Under the pieces are notes generated by a model. The model made no database searches. It was not told the DNA's origin and saw nothing but the letters and a program-made list of their open reading frames with translations. From Adiantum capillus-veneris (lineage: Eukaryota; Streptophyta; Polypodiopsida; Polypodiales; Pteridaceae), in contig CM043958.1 of assembly GCA_014529385.2 (NCBI GenBank), forward strand, positions 150,480,793 through 150,544,792: a DNA stretch of 64,000 nucleotides, read 5' to 3'. Both the position numbers and the translations under genes were made by a program. Below are positions 11,501-22,500 of this stretch, piece by piece. The first letter of the stretch is position 1. The number at the start of each line of letters is the position of its first letter.

Positions 11501-11511
11501 ATCTGACACCA
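11501..11511 (-). other. Primer-binding site, initiator tRNA-Met type (degenerate)
   Basis: The minus strand reads TGGTGTCAGAT, two bases inside the LTR edge. This differs by small changes from TGGTATCAGAGC, the complement of the plant initiator tRNA-Met 3' end used by many plant LTR elements. Copy 2 has the perfect sequence at the same place. Confidence 0.8.
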
Positions 11512-11512
11512 A

Positions 11513-12714
11513 TGTAACATTTAATGGCCTAGTAACTTGTGTGTAGTGGAAATTAGCATGAACATAGTGAGCATTTCATTAGAATAGGTTCCTAATGAGC
11601 ATAACAAGAGTGCTTGGATATAGAGAGCAACAAAAAGGATAACACCTAGTTAGATAGCATAAACAATAATTCAAAAGAGAGAGAAATTAAGCTATTGACA
11701 ACAGTTGAGGACCGGATTTACATGAAGCAGGTTCCCCCTCCAAAAGGCTTTGTATTATAGGTTTCTCCCATCAAGAGAGACATTTTACAATACAATTCTT
11801 TGTGTTCCTTCAATACTAGCTAGTGCAATGAAGATGGAAGCTTCAAGCACTAATAAAAACACTTATAAAACACAACATCAATTCCCTCACGATCTCAGAC
11901 CCAAGACCTCACACACCTTCAAAGATGGTGAGAGCTAGCGGGGTATGAGAGTAGATTGAGAGGAAGAAGGAGTAGTCTTACGTGAAAGATGTACATCTCC
12001 TCACATAATCACTCATATTAGCATAGCTAGCTTAGTAATTAGCATGGTAGAGGAGATGAGCATGCATTGAAACTTGGCTCTTGGTTGGATTTGCATCACA
12101 AAGCCAAGAGTTGTTGGTGTAGGCCTCCCTTCTCACAAGCTTGGAGTAGGTGATAAGCTTTCCATTAAAGCTTGAGAAGGAGAGAGAGATTCTTCTTGCT
12201 TCACACATGAGCTAGTGTAAGTGTGTGGAGAATAATGCCCTTGAAAATTCAGCCCCCTCCTTTCTTGGTCCACCCCTCTTCCATTTTACTCATGCAGGCA
12301 CCCCATTGGCCCATGCCAGGCTTAGCCAATGAAATTTAAGTAGCATAAGTGATAGCCTTCTGACATGTCTCTTTCCCCTTCTGTGAGAGCTTTAGGTAAT
12401 TAATTAAGGCAGCTAAACTCTCATTGGACCGCTTTGTCTCCTGGCCAATAGGAATCAGGCAAGCCATTGGGCTGCTGAATGCTCATTGGACCCCTTGGGA
12501 GACTGTCCAATAGTCTTCTAGAGAGATTAATTCTTATTGGCTCTTTTATTAAGTGTTTTTAAATTAATTGAACTAGATTTACTCTAGCCTAATTCTCATT
12601 GTTCCACCTCCATGGCATCCAATAGGATTTAAGTACACCTTGTGGGCATCTGGGCTAGGGAGCTGACATGTGTCCCTCATTTCCTTTGTGTAAAGGAGGC
12701 TTGTGAGTGTGTGT

Positions 12715-12756
<42 letters not shown>

Positions 12757-12816
12757 CTCTCCCATCCCCTACTTGCAAGTCTCGCCCCCTCCTTTATAGG
12801 ATTCATGAACACTTTT

Positions 12817-12897
<81 letters not shown>

Positions 12898-13193
12898 GCA
12901 TCCAATTTTCCTAAGCTTAACCATTGGACACAACCTTTGATTTTTGGAACCTTAGCATTTTGGAAGTCTTAATGGGCTGAACATTAGGGTCTTTAAAGCC
13001 CATTGTTTCACCTTGCTCTTTTGCAAATGCCCCCCTTTGGACCCCTATTTTCCATCCTTTGGATCCCTACTGTGGCCAATCTACTAGTTTAACCAATATT
13101 CTAGCCTTTTCTCCCCTGACACTTCCCCATATTAAATGATCAGTTTAACATGAGAAAATCATTTAGGAGAATTAGATATTAGTTATTATGACA
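11513..13193 (-). repeat. 5' LTR of family G copy 1
   Basis: A 1681-bp LTR that starts TG and ends CA on either strand. The outer end (ATGATCAGTTTAACATGAG to ATTATGACA) and the inner end next to the primer-binding site align with the LTRs of copy 2. It carries internal microsatellites at 12707-12895. No LTR remains at the other end of the element, so a target duplication cannot be tested; the five bases after it are TGATA. Confidence 0.85.
12707..12895. repeat. (TG)n ... (CA)n inverted microsatellite pair
   Basis: About 48 bp of (TG)n at 12707-12754 (one TA interruption) is followed by a 63-bp spacer and about 78 bp of (CA)n at 12818-12895. The two runs are reverse complements, so they can pair as one long hairpin. 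They lie inside the LTR, at a place where the copy 2 LTRs instead carry short (GA)n tracts. Confidence 0.95.
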
Positions 13194-13263
13194 TGATATT
13201 TGGCTTGAAATTGACCAATAGGTAGTTGATACCATTTGGAACAACTTTCCCAAAAGACACAAT

Positions 13264-14038
13264 GTCAAAAAACTAAAAAAAGTTGGTCAAAATAGCCAAA
13301 AACAGAAACTAGTCAAAAATCGTAGGGCAAACGAAAAAACTTACTTTTGACTAGGAAAAAGTTGTCCAAATTCAAAAAGAAGTGGTGGAGTAGACTACTG
13401 ACACTATAGGTAATCATCAGACCAAATTTGGTGTTCAGATGTGATGGAACATGGATCGCGATCCATGTACCTTATCAAAATTTCTGGTTGAGGATTGAGT
13501 AGTAGGTAGCTGCGACATAGACAAACACTTTTCCCAAAAGAACCATATGCCAAAAAGTTGCAAAAAGTGGTCAAAAGAGTAAAAAATAGAACACTTTCAA
13601 AATTGTCACAACAGACTGTAGAATTCACTTTTGGTTGGTCAAACTGATCCAAATTCAAAAATTTGTGGATGAGCAGGCTACAGAGACCATAACCTATCAA
13701 CATACCAAAGATCAAGTCCAAAAGTGGTGGAACATGGATCGCGATCCATGACCCCCTGAGAAATTTTTGAACAGAAACTTTACCAACCTATAGCTAGAGA
13801 CCATTGTGAACAAAACTCCCCATAGTAACATTGTCAAAAAAGTTAAAAAATTGGGTCAAAAGTGCCATAAATAGTTCAAGGTAAAAACCCTAAAACATAT
13901 CTGTAGATTGACTTTTGGTTGACCTAAAAAAGTCCAAATCATACCAAAACCATACAACTAGCATTGGGAGACCAGGGGCAAGCCGTGTGTCAAGTTTCAT
14001 CACCTTCTGACACAGAGATACATGGATTGCAATCCATG
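13264..14038. repeat. Three diverged ~285-bp tandem repeats with central palindromes
   Basis: Each unit contains an AGTCAAAA/GGTCAAAA-rich part, a TTTTGACT or TTTTGGTTG motif, TCCAAATTC-like sequence, and ends in an 18-bp perfect palindrome: CATGGATCGCGATCCATG at 13450-13467 and 13733-13750, and CATGGATTGCAATCCATG at 14021-14038. Spacing is 283 and 288 bp. The units differ a lot elsewhere, so the palindrome is the best-kept part. No coding capacity. Region 13194-13263 before it shows nothing recognisable. Confidence 0.85.
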
Positions 14039-14175
14039 GTCCTATGTCACATACTCAGACCAAATTTGCATTATAGCTAGAGGACATCACAAGAAGTCTA
14101 GTGATCTTTTCAAAAGTGAATTTGGATATCAAAAATCAAGCCAAAAGCCAAGACTTCCAAGTGCTCTGACAAAGC

Positions 14176-15146
14176 ATATCCATGGATTTCATTACAGGAC
14201 TTCCTACATCCTTGGAATATGACTCTATTTTTGTGGTTGTTGACATGCTTACAAAAATGATCCATTTGTTTCCAATCAAGACAACGTTTATGGCTAAGGA
14301 TATAGCTCAAGTCTTCATAAAAGGTGTCTTCATGTATCATGGTTTACCTTGTCATATAATTTCTAATCGTGATGCAAAGTTCACCTCAAATTTTTGGAAA
14401 GCCTTATTCTCAGCTACAAGAACCCAGTTGGCCTTTAGCACTGCTTATCACCCACAAACTTATAGGCAAATAAAAAGAACTAGTCAAAGCATTGAAGATA
14501 TGCTAAGATCTTATTGTATGCATGAGCAGGATAAATCGACCAAATATTTGTATTTGGTTGAATTTTGTGTATAATTATTCCTTCCAACGCTCAATTGGGA
14601 TGTCTCCTTTTCAAGAATTGTATGGACAAGAGTGCATTAAAATGGACAGACCCTCTAATATGGGTTCAAGCATCCAAAGATATATTGGATGAAAGGAAAC
14701 TACAGATGGACCTTATACAACAAGATATTAAGAATGCTCAAGATAGACAAAAAAATTACGATGACCCTAAACGATCTATTCACCTATTTGAAGAAGGAGA
14801 TATGATATTTTTGAGAGTGAAACCCAAACATAGCTCTTTATCAATGTGTAAATGTAAGAATCTCAGTGCCAGCTATTGTGGACCTTTTGTAATTACCGAG
14901 AGGAGCAATGATCAAACTTACATACTCTTGCTACCACCACATATAAAGGTACATGATGTTTTTCACATCAGCTTGCTCAAGAGGTATGTACCTGATCCAA
15001 ATCACATTCTTGATGATTCTCTATTATCTACCTCTTCCAATGGAACTTTTGAAGTATATCCTGAGGAAGATGCTACTTGGGAATGAGATGATGTAATGAA
15101 ACTAAATTACCCAGAAATCATGTTGAGGTGAGGATGCCTCAAAATT
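14176..15146 (+). pseudogene. Ty3/gypsy integrase core and C-terminal domain
   Basis: Frame 14182-14574 begins MDFITGLP, followed by VVVDMLTKMIHLFP, MYHGLPCHIISNRDAKF and STAYHPQTYRQIKR: an integrase core whose usual HPQTDGQ(S/T)E is corrupted, losing the catalytic Glu. A frameshift near 14570 leads to 14565-15086, with a GPF-type C-terminal module (YCGPFVITERS) and VHDVFHISLLKRYVPDPNH, the common gypsy integrase tail. After a stop the frame still reads DDVMKLNYPEIMLR. Only the 3' part of pol is present; it starts abruptly after the palindromic repeats. Confidence 0.85.
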
Positions 15147-15150
15147 TTCA

Positions 15151-15162
15151 AGTGTAGGAGGA
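15151..15162 (+). other. Polypurine tract
   Basis: AGTGTAGGAGGA sits directly before an LTR start (TGTAAGATCCC) and just after the integrase tail, the expected place for the plus-strand primer of reverse transcription. Confidence 0.6.
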
Positions 15163-15624
15163 TGTAAGATCCCAAAAATTGGGTCTCTTTTAAAAATAAG
15201 AAAAATAAATTTCAATATCAGTTTTGCCAGATTTGGTATAGAATGCTTTTTTGGCAGTGTTGAAAGGTTTTAAAGTGAAAAGCAAGGTCGTTTTCATGTT
15301 CCAGTAGGTCAGACGAACGTTTGGTCCAATTTTGAAAAAAAAAACGTTTTTTTTAAGCCTTTTTAGACTTTTTGGTGCTTTTTTGCAAAAAGCAAGCCCG
15401 GATCCTTAATGTACGAGTCCCACGGAAACTATGGTTCAATTTTATAAAAATCTGCTTTTCGAGCGCTTTTCACGCTATTTTTAGCTTTTCATGATTATGA
15501 GTGCTTTTTAGTGAAAAGTGAAGCTTCAACAAGTTATGATCTCAACCAGTCTGATCGTTTTCCTGAAGTGTGTGCTTCACTTGTAAATCTTCAAAAAGTC
15601 ATGATGCAAATTTTGTCACACACA

Positions 15625-15700
<76 letters not shown>

Positions 15701-16189
15701 CACCCAAGGCCTCCAAGGCCCCTACGTGAGGAATGACCGTGCTATAGTCTTTTCTCATCGTGGCTGTTGGCCAGTGTTGCACCACGCAAACCTTTGCAGT
15801 GCTTATTAAGTTTTTCTCAAGCGTCCAGTTGTTGGTATCTAGCAGACTCCCACACTGATAAGATTGTCAAAGTTTGTTGTAACTTTATTTGAGCAAGGGA
15901 TACGTTCACATGTAAGGCGTCAAAAGTGGCATAGGAGATATATACTCTTCCCAAGAAGAAAAGTAGCCTTGGTATCAAAGATTTGAAAGCTATTGTTGAC
16001 AAAATGGCAATCAAGATTTTGATATCAATTGTGGAAAGCCCAAAGAGGAATGGTCCCTCCTACTACTAAGAAATAGTAAGAAGTTCAAGCTCATTAATCA
16101 TAAGGGTTGGATGAATCTCCCTATTATCACCATCTTTTTGGCAAGCAGGACGTCTCACCTTTAATCTTCTTAGATCAATTGATCTTACA
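15163..16189 (+). repeat. LTR (about 1.03 kb) of a gypsy element
   Basis: It begins TGTAAGATCCC after a polypurine tract and ends GATCTTACA; the ends are inverted repeats (TGTAAGATC / GATCTTACA), as LTR termini are. It is the 3' LTR for the integrase at 14.2-15.1 kb. Three bases after its end TTGGAATCACTAC resembles an initiator tRNA-Met primer-binding site, so it also looks like the 5' LTR of the next stretch. The right boundary is inferred from the inverted termini. Confidence 0.6.
15617..15698. repeat. (CA)n(GA)n compound microsatellite
   Basis: About 24 bp of (CA)n passes directly into about 56 bp of (GA)n inside the 15.2-16.2 kb LTR. The same CA-to-GA design recurs at 38.8 kb. Confidence 0.95.
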
Positions 16190-16412
16190 AGCTTGGAATC
16201 ACTACGTTATCTCCATTATAATTTTTGGTGCCCTTCACTACTTACAATGAGTAATACATCTTCCAGTAGTGATAATCACAAGTCTCACTTCTTAGATCAA
16301 TTGATCTTACAAGCTTGGAATCACTACGTTATCTCCATTATACTTTTTGGTGCCCTTCACTACTTACAATGAGTAATACATCTTCCAGTAGTGATAATCA
16401 CAAGTCTCACTT
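16169..16412 (+). repeat. 122-bp tandem duplication across LTR end and gag start
   Basis: Two near-identical units (about 16169-16290 and 16291-16412) each contain the LTR-type end GATCTTACA, the primer-site-like TTGGAATCACTAC and an ATG followed by SNTSSSSDNHKSH. One base differs in the middle (ATAATTTTTGG versus ATACTTTTTGG), so the duplication is recent. Confidence 0.9.
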
Positions 16413-17386
16413 GAACATTAAGCTCAACCAAGAATATGCTACTACGCGGAGTGTCTACCAAAGACCAGTTACAAGTGCAAATGAAGCACAACAACTTTGC
16501 AATGAGGGGAAGAAGCACATTGACCTATGGACAATCCACAGGATCCCAGCACTGGAAGGTATCCATTTTTTCACACACCTCATGATTTGATGAGATTTGT
16601 TGGACATGGGGTTGATGGCTTACTAAGATATAGTTCTATGTTATCTCAGTTACACATTAATCATACAATTACATTCAAAATCTCCAAACTTCTTTGTCTT
16701 CAAATGCAACAAGAATTTTAGAACTTGAAAACCAAACAGTCTCTCTAAAACAAGAAAGTTATCAGCTGTAGATCTTAAAAGAAATTCCAAGAGGATTAAG
16801 AACACGAGTAAAACGAATGAGAGATGTAATAAACTTAATAGAAGGATCTCCATAAAGAAAAAAAATGTTAAAAATCACTAGAGAACATGTGACCATTTTC
16901 TTAGGATTTGATATGTCCAATGCTCAGGAAAGGGTGAGATTCTTGAATGAGATAATGAACAAGAGTGACATTTTGAAACTTCCCAAAAATAAAACCCAAA
17001 AGAAATTGGTATTTCAAAATTTACTAAAAGATATGGATTTATTGGTCCAACCTTCTCAAATGCAAGAAATTTGTGGCACAGCCGGAGTGAGTAGAAGGGG
17101 TTATACGGCCATCTCTAAAACTTGGTTCTAGGTCCTTAAGTATTAAAAGCTTAAAGCTTTTGGGTTGCCTAGGCCTCACAATGTTGGAAAAGTAAGGACT
17201 CTATTAAATGAAGAAATACCCGAACATTTTGGAGAATACTATCCTATAGAGAGAATGATGCCATACGAAAAACATAAGAGGAAATCTTCTTTTGTGTATC
17301 ATGTTTTTAATAACATCTGGATGAGTATAAAAAAAAGTTCAATCTTCTATAGTGAGATACTAAAAAATGCGAGAAGTAGATTGTGA
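16369..17386 (+). pseudogene. Unidentified element ORF fragments
   Basis: The first frame starts at 16369 (MSNTSSSSDNHKSHLNIKLN) right after the primer-site-like sequence and runs to 16590; an overlapping frame continues PHDLMRFVGHGVDG. Further frames at 16865-17131 (with RGYTAISKTW) and 17165-17386 (MPRPHNVGKVRTLLNEEIP) have protein-like composition but match nothing I recognise. Position suggests gag or an extra ORF of a second internal region, now broken by stops. 17387-17734 has no clear coding sequence. Confidence 0.35.
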
Positions 17387-17734
17387 AGGAAAACTTATAT
17401 TTGTTATGAAATTGGATGAGATTCAAATTCAGAAATGTCAAAAAATGAAAAGAGTATCTATATCCCTAATGAATAGAGCATTGGACTATAGCTAGGGTAA
17501 GCTAGATTTCCCATATCACAAAACTCAATCAGAAATGGAGCTATGGTGGATTGGAGCAACTCAAATACTAGTAGAAAACCACGACACATTGAAATGGATC
17601 TTGTTACAGATCGACATCCTTTCTGTTATCCAAGAATAAAATTCAGGTGAAAAACTCCATGTAGATGGCATGGGTGACTTCATTGTAGAATGGGTCTTGA
17701 GTGCCACCCCTATGTGGAGGTAAAATTAATGGCA

Positions 17735-17739
17735 CCTCA
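17735..17739. repeat. Target-site duplication, left
   Basis: CCTCA directly precedes the left LTR (TG at 17740); CCTCG directly follows the right LTR at 26377. A 5-bp duplication is the Ty3/gypsy norm; one transition has occurred since insertion. Confidence 0.8.
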
Positions 17740-19434
17740 TGTAATTAAAATGGCCTATGAACTTTGAGAGTAGCGGAATTAGGAATTTAGATAAAGTACT
17801 TCTATGAGATTATCTTGTGAGCAGGTGAACTTAATTGATGGTAGCAACATAAACATGGTATTTAGTTAACTTGGCATGAACAATACTTTTGCAAGAGAGA
17901 GAGTTTAGAGAAGATGACAAAAATTGAGGACGGATTCATACGGAGCCGGTCCCCCCTCCAATAGGCATTTGTATTATAGTTTCTCCCATCAAGAGAGACT
18001 TGGTACAATACAATCTTTGTGTTCCTTGTGACCTTGGTGATGCAATGAAGATGGAAAGATTCATGCATCACAAGCATAACATAGAATTTGTAGAAAGCAT
18101 TAACTATCCCAAGCCTCAGTCCCAAGGCCTCAAACACCTTCGAAGGTGGAGAGAGCTAGCGAGGAATGAGGATAGGGAAGAGGAAGAAGAAACATTCCAT
18201 AGGAGAAAGAAATAGTTCCTCACTTATCACTTTTCTTGCTAGCATAAATAATAGGATAGTAATGAAGATAGAGAAGATGGCAAGCTTAAGCATTGAAGCA
18301 TGGCTCTTGGTTGGATTTGCATTCCATAGCCAAGAGTGTTGGTGCAGGCTCTCACTTCTCACAACCTTGGAGAAGGAGGTAGAGTTCATGTACTTTCACC
18401 AAGTGAGAATGAATCCACAAAATGAGTGTGTGAGAGGTGTATACCCCAACACACCCCTTGCTTGCTTCGGGCGAGTTCTACTTTTTGCCCATGCCTCAAG
18501 CTCATTTGGAACCCTCTCCCCCTAGCCAATCATATGCACCATGCATTTCAAGTACATGGGTAGTCTTTGGACAAGTGTCCTCCTTACCCCTTAGAGAGAG
18601 AGAGAGAGAGAGCTTGAAAATATCTAGATATTTGTTGAATGGAACTAGAAGCTCATTGGACCCCTCGTTAGCCCAGCCAATAGGATTCAAGCGCACCATG
18701 TGGCTAAGCATAGGGAGAGTCTGACATGTGTCCCATGTGCCCCTTGAGAAAAGGGTGCCCTTTGGGTGAGTGGGAGGTGAAGTCAAAGATTCTCCTAACT
18801 TTGTGACTTTCCCCCTCCTTTGTAGGGTCTTTGTTTGACTCAAGCACCTTACCCCCCATGCATAGGAAGCTTCTCAATCACCTTCCTCATCAAGCATGAC
18901 AAGCACCTTAAGCACCTTATTCATCAAGCATGACAAGCACCTCAAGAACCTTAGTCATCAAGCACGACAAGCACCTCAAGCACCTTAGTCAGCAAGCACG
19001 ACAAGCACCTCAAGCTTAGGTCGGGTTCCCACCTCAAGCTCAACCCTAGCTTCCCTAGGTCAAAGTACTCTTAACACTAGCTATTGAAGGTCTTTAATGA
19101 AGCTAATCCTAAGGTCTTTTAAGCTCCATTAGATGCATGTTGCTCTTTGATGGACTACCTCCTTTTGGACCTGTATTGAGATGTAACCATCTCTCCTCTT
19201 GGTCCCCTGTTGAGATAAGTCTAGAAGCACGTATTGCACATTGCTCTTTGGTAGACCGTCTCCTTTTGGACCCCTATTGAGATGTAACCATCTCTGCTTT
19301 TGGTCCTGTGCTGAGATAGGTCTAGAAGCACATGTCTCTATTCTAACTCTTGTTCCCGTTTATTCTCCCACATTAAATGATCAGTTTATTATGAGAAAAT
19401 CATTTGGGTTAGCTAGATATTAGATTTTATGATA
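17740..19434 (-). repeat. 3' LTR of family G copy 2
   Basis: Aligns throughout with 24699-26376: the AATGGCCTATGAACTTTGAG start, the GGTGCCCTTTGGGTGAG block, a 34-bp minisatellite and the AAATGATCAGTTTA end. Its inner end reads GATA where the other LTR has GACA, so the terminal CA is mutated to TA. The LTRs differ by many substitutions and small indels, meaning an old insertion. Confidence 0.93.
18891..19015. repeat. 34-bp minisatellite in the 3' LTR
   Basis: About 3.7 units of a 34-bp repeat (CAAGCACGACAAGCACCTCA followed by AGCACCTTAGTCAT), with starts at 18891, 18925, 18959 and 18993. The other LTR has the same array. Confidence 0.92.
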
Positions 19435-19451
19435 TTACCTCTCTCTTGAAA
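19435..19451 (-). other. Polypurine tract of copy 2
   Basis: On the minus strand CAAGAGAGAGGTAA lies directly before the 3' LTR, the expected primer site for plus-strand DNA synthesis. Confidence 0.7.
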
Positions 19452-20229
19452 TCATAGTCATTCTCGACTATGAGGTAGAGAAGATAAAGCATAGTCATTA
19501 GTCCATGTTTCTTAGCAGGTAAAGGATTCCTTTTTACCCTACGACATCATTCCAAGATGGATGACTAATCCATTTGGTGCTTGGGAGACGTAGTTGCCGC
19601 AAGATGTCTGCTCTTTAGTCCATATCATACTTCCAAAGTAGAGTGACAAATTCTACTTGGTGTTTGGGAGACGTCGTCACCACAAACATGATTCTAAGCA
19701 TGCATACTATTTAAATTTGTGCATAATGAAAAGAGAACTAGTCTTATAAAACAAAAACATTTGTCATTTTAAATTCATTTTCATATGCTTGCTCTAGTGT
19801 AGCATTGTAAGCATTAACAAGGTTCATATTATCCTTAAGCTAGGTTCCTTGCATCCATTTAGCATCTTTAAAAGGATAATTCTTTAACCTAAAAAGATAT
19901 CGTCAGATAATCTTACTATTTCTTAATACCTTGTCTTCATGTCATAGGATGGACTCAGATTGAAGTACTTCTTCTTGATCTTTGATTTTTGGAGGGTCTC
20001 CAACAATTGCTTCTTTTGATGGTGCTCCTGTAAGACTTACATAGGCTCTCATGGAAAACATAGTGCATGAGCCAATGGTTGGGCAACTTTAATTGATAAG
20101 CCATCTCATTGATTGGCTTAAGAATTTAAAAAGGACCATAGTATTGTTTTTCTAGTTTAGCATAATACTCTTGGTGGCCCGAAGGATTCTTGCTCGTAGT
20201 ATGCCTTAGATGAGCCTTAAGAAACTTTA
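19452..20229 (-). other. Region between integrase and 3' LTR
   Basis: About 780 bp without a good frame. It has two copies of a short phrase around TTGGTGCTTGGGAGACGTAGT and TTGGTGTTTGGGAGACGTCGT about 90 bp apart. Some of it should be the integrase tail, but it is too decayed to read. The equivalent part of copy 1 is deleted. Confidence 0.5.
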
Positions 20230-20940
20230 GCAAGACCCAATCATTTTTCTTAAAGGCTAAGGCTCTTCTATGCTTATTAGCAGCAGCCCTTTTTGCCTTT
20301 TCTTTGAGATGGATATAACCTCTTTAATCTTTGGAAAAGATTCTTGTCAGTCTCAGCTATATTTATCAGTAGGCGAAGATCTTCCCATGTACTTTAAGTA
20401 GTAAGAGACTTTTGGATCTTCCCTCTTTAACCTCGAAAGGTGCTTTCCCCATAGAACTATGTACAATGTCATTGTACATAGTACGCATACTCTATAAGAG
20501 GTAGGTACTTATATCATTAAGAACGTTGATCTACTTCCATGACATAGGCTTTTAGTAGATTCAAGAATCATTAGATTAGTTATTTCACTTTGGTCATCCA
20601 TTTGTGGATGATAGGCCAAAAGAGAAATTTAATCTACTTCTTAGATTCCAAAAGAGACCCTTCTAGAAATTAGTGGTCATTCTAGAATCTGTCTGATACT
20701 ATGGATGTTGAAAAGCCATGATACTTGAAAATTTGAGATCTAAAGAGGGTTGTTGTTTGATGTTCCTTAATAGTCTTTTTGACGGACATAGAGTGTGTTT
20801 TCTTGCTAAGCATGTTGACTGAAACAGTCCACTCGTTCAAATTTCAACTTTTGGTATACCACGCATTTGGAAACATACTCATGTATTTTTACTTTTCATG
20901 GTAGACCAACAAAAATAAATTTCTACTCCTTGAAGAGTAG
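20230..20940 (-). pseudogene. Integrase core and C-terminal region, decayed
   Basis: Aligns at nucleotide level with 6880-7620 of copy 1 but has many frameshifts. On the minus strand AYHPQMDDQSEITN can be read near 20590-20630, so the catalytic Glu lost in copy 1 is kept here although the frame is broken. The CAAGACCCAATCATTTTTCT block near 20233 matches the point where copy 1 is truncated. Confidence 0.75.
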
Positions 20941-22500
20941 GTTATGGAATCCCTCTTTGCCCCGCATAAGGAGAAGTATGGGATTCATATATGACTTTCT
21001 TATCGTATGGGCGAGTAACACATAGCCTATTGTCGTTTAGAAGATAACCATCCTTCAAGGTGAATGGTTCTTTTTTCTTTCCTATTGCAAAGGCTGTAAT
21101 TACGTACTTAAAGTCTCGCTCAGTAGCATACTCATCTATCATAAAAGATAGATCATTGTGAGTTGCTATATAGACAACACATTTATTCTTGGTCATTGTG
21201 AAAGTGCATCGACCACTTGATTGTGCTTGTTAGCAATGTGAGCAATATGAAATTTAAATTGAAAAAAAAATTGCCCACCTCATCTTTTTGTCGGAGAGCT
21301 TGGTTTGCTTCATGAAGTTTTTGAGGCTTTGTGATCCATTCGTAGGATGAATGGAGTCCCCAAGAGATAGTGTTTCCACGTGTCTAGGACATATAGAACA
21401 GCTAGTAGCTCTTTTTCATATTTTCCCAATACTCACTTATCAGAGTTGAGTCTTTGACTCTGATATGCTATGGCATGCCCTTCTTGAAACAAAATAGCTC
21501 CAAGGCAATCACCACAAGCATCACATTGGACCTCAAAAGGCTTTGAGAGATCTAGTAGTGTGAGTACACGTTGAGAGATAAGCTTCTCAAAAGCTTCTTG
21601 CACTTTTGCAGTCCATGAATACTTAACGTTCTTTTTTGTTAAGTCATATAGTGGGCCTGCTATTAGCAAGAATTTTTTCTATGAAGCATCTATGAATACT
21701 TAACGTTCTTTTTTGTTAAGTCATATAGTGGGCCTGCTATTAGCAAGAATTTTTTCTATGAATACTTAACGTTCTTTTTTGTTAAGTCATATAGTGGACC
21801 TGCTATTAGCAAGAATTTTTTCTATGAAGCATCTATAGTATGCACACATACCTATGAAGCTTCGTACCTCCTATAGATTCCTTGGATTAGGCCATCCTCT
21901 TATTATCTCTAACTTTGTTGGATCCATACAAGTGCCATCTTTAGATATAATGTGACTTAAATATTAAATCTCTTGTAGGAAAAATTCACGTTTCTTTTGA
22001 TTAATGAAAAGCTTATTCTCTCTCACAACTTGAAAGATTACCTGGAGGTGTCGCTTGTACTCCTAAAGAGAATTTGAATGGCCTGAATATTTTTGTCATC
22101 ATGAGTTTGAATGCGTTTGGAGCATTTGTCTGGACAAAACTTGTAACTTATCAAATAGATCTTCTACATATGTCACGGGAAAATCTATTTTTGAAAGTGA
22201 TCTTATTTAGTGATCTATAGTTGACACACATGTGATATGTGTCGTCTTTCTTTTGCAGTAAAATTGATGGTGAACAAAATGGAGAGGAGCTAGATCTCAC
22301 CATCCCTTTGCCCACCAATTTGTGCACTTATCTCATGATCTCCTCTTGTTGAGCTTGTGAAACTCGATAAGGAGGCTTGTTAGGGGGCGAGCTTCCTAGT
22401 AGGAGATCAATTGCATGGTCATCATCCCTCATTTTAGAGGTAGCTCACTAGGGATGTCATTAATGAAAACATCTTGGAATCCATTTAGGAAATTAGAAAA
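20941..22500 (-). pseudogene. RT, RNase H and integrase zinc-domain fragments
   Basis: Readable minus-strand pieces are 20942-21196 (ATHNDLSFMIDEYA to SHTSPYAGQRGIP, the RNase H-integrase junction) and 21433-21669 (AGPLYDLTKKNVKYSW, FEVQCDACGDCLGAILFQEG, the start of RNase H). The second piece is the part deleted from copy 1. Upstream, 21840-22500 aligns with the RT of copy 1 (thumb, TYRMCVDY-like block) but is not open. A triplicated segment disrupts it at 21615-21836. Confidence 0.75.
21615..21836. repeat. Triplication of a 66-77-bp pol segment
   Basis: Three successive copies of ATGAATACTTAACGTTC through AGCAAGAATTTTTTCTATGA start near 21615, 21692 and 21757. Copies 1 and 3 end in GAAGCATCTAT and copy 2 lacks it, so unit lengths are about 77 and 66 bp. 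It lies at the RT-RNase H connection, the same place where copy 1 is deleted. Confidence 0.92.

Larger units (their letters stand above)
6880..13193 (-). mobile_element. Truncated Ty3/gypsy retrotransposon (family G, copy 1)
   Basis: On the minus strand it contains a 5' LTR (11513-13193), primer-binding site, leader, gag, zinc knuckle, protease, RT, RNase H and integrase in that order. It is the same family as the complete copy at 17740-26376: gag start, SR-rich region, protease context and integrase tail align, and the LTRs share their outer ends. Its 3' end is cut off near 6880, so the region between integrase and 3' LTR, and the 3' LTR itself, are missing. About 415 bp is also deleted between RT and RNase H. 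Confidence 0.88.

Noticed and set aside
13264-14038. Replication origin or recombinase site based on palindromes
   Set aside because: No accompanying gene or known core sequence; left as a finding without function.
16281-16300. PBS of tRNA-Asp type (TTTTTGGTGCCC) near 16230 and 16350
   Set aside because: The match to the known TGGCGCCG type is poor, and the inverted LTR ends place the boundary earlier, next to an initiator tRNA-Met-like sequence.
18891-19015. CRISPR-like regular repeats
   Set aside because: The repeats are directly tandem with no unique spacers and sit inside plant LTRs.
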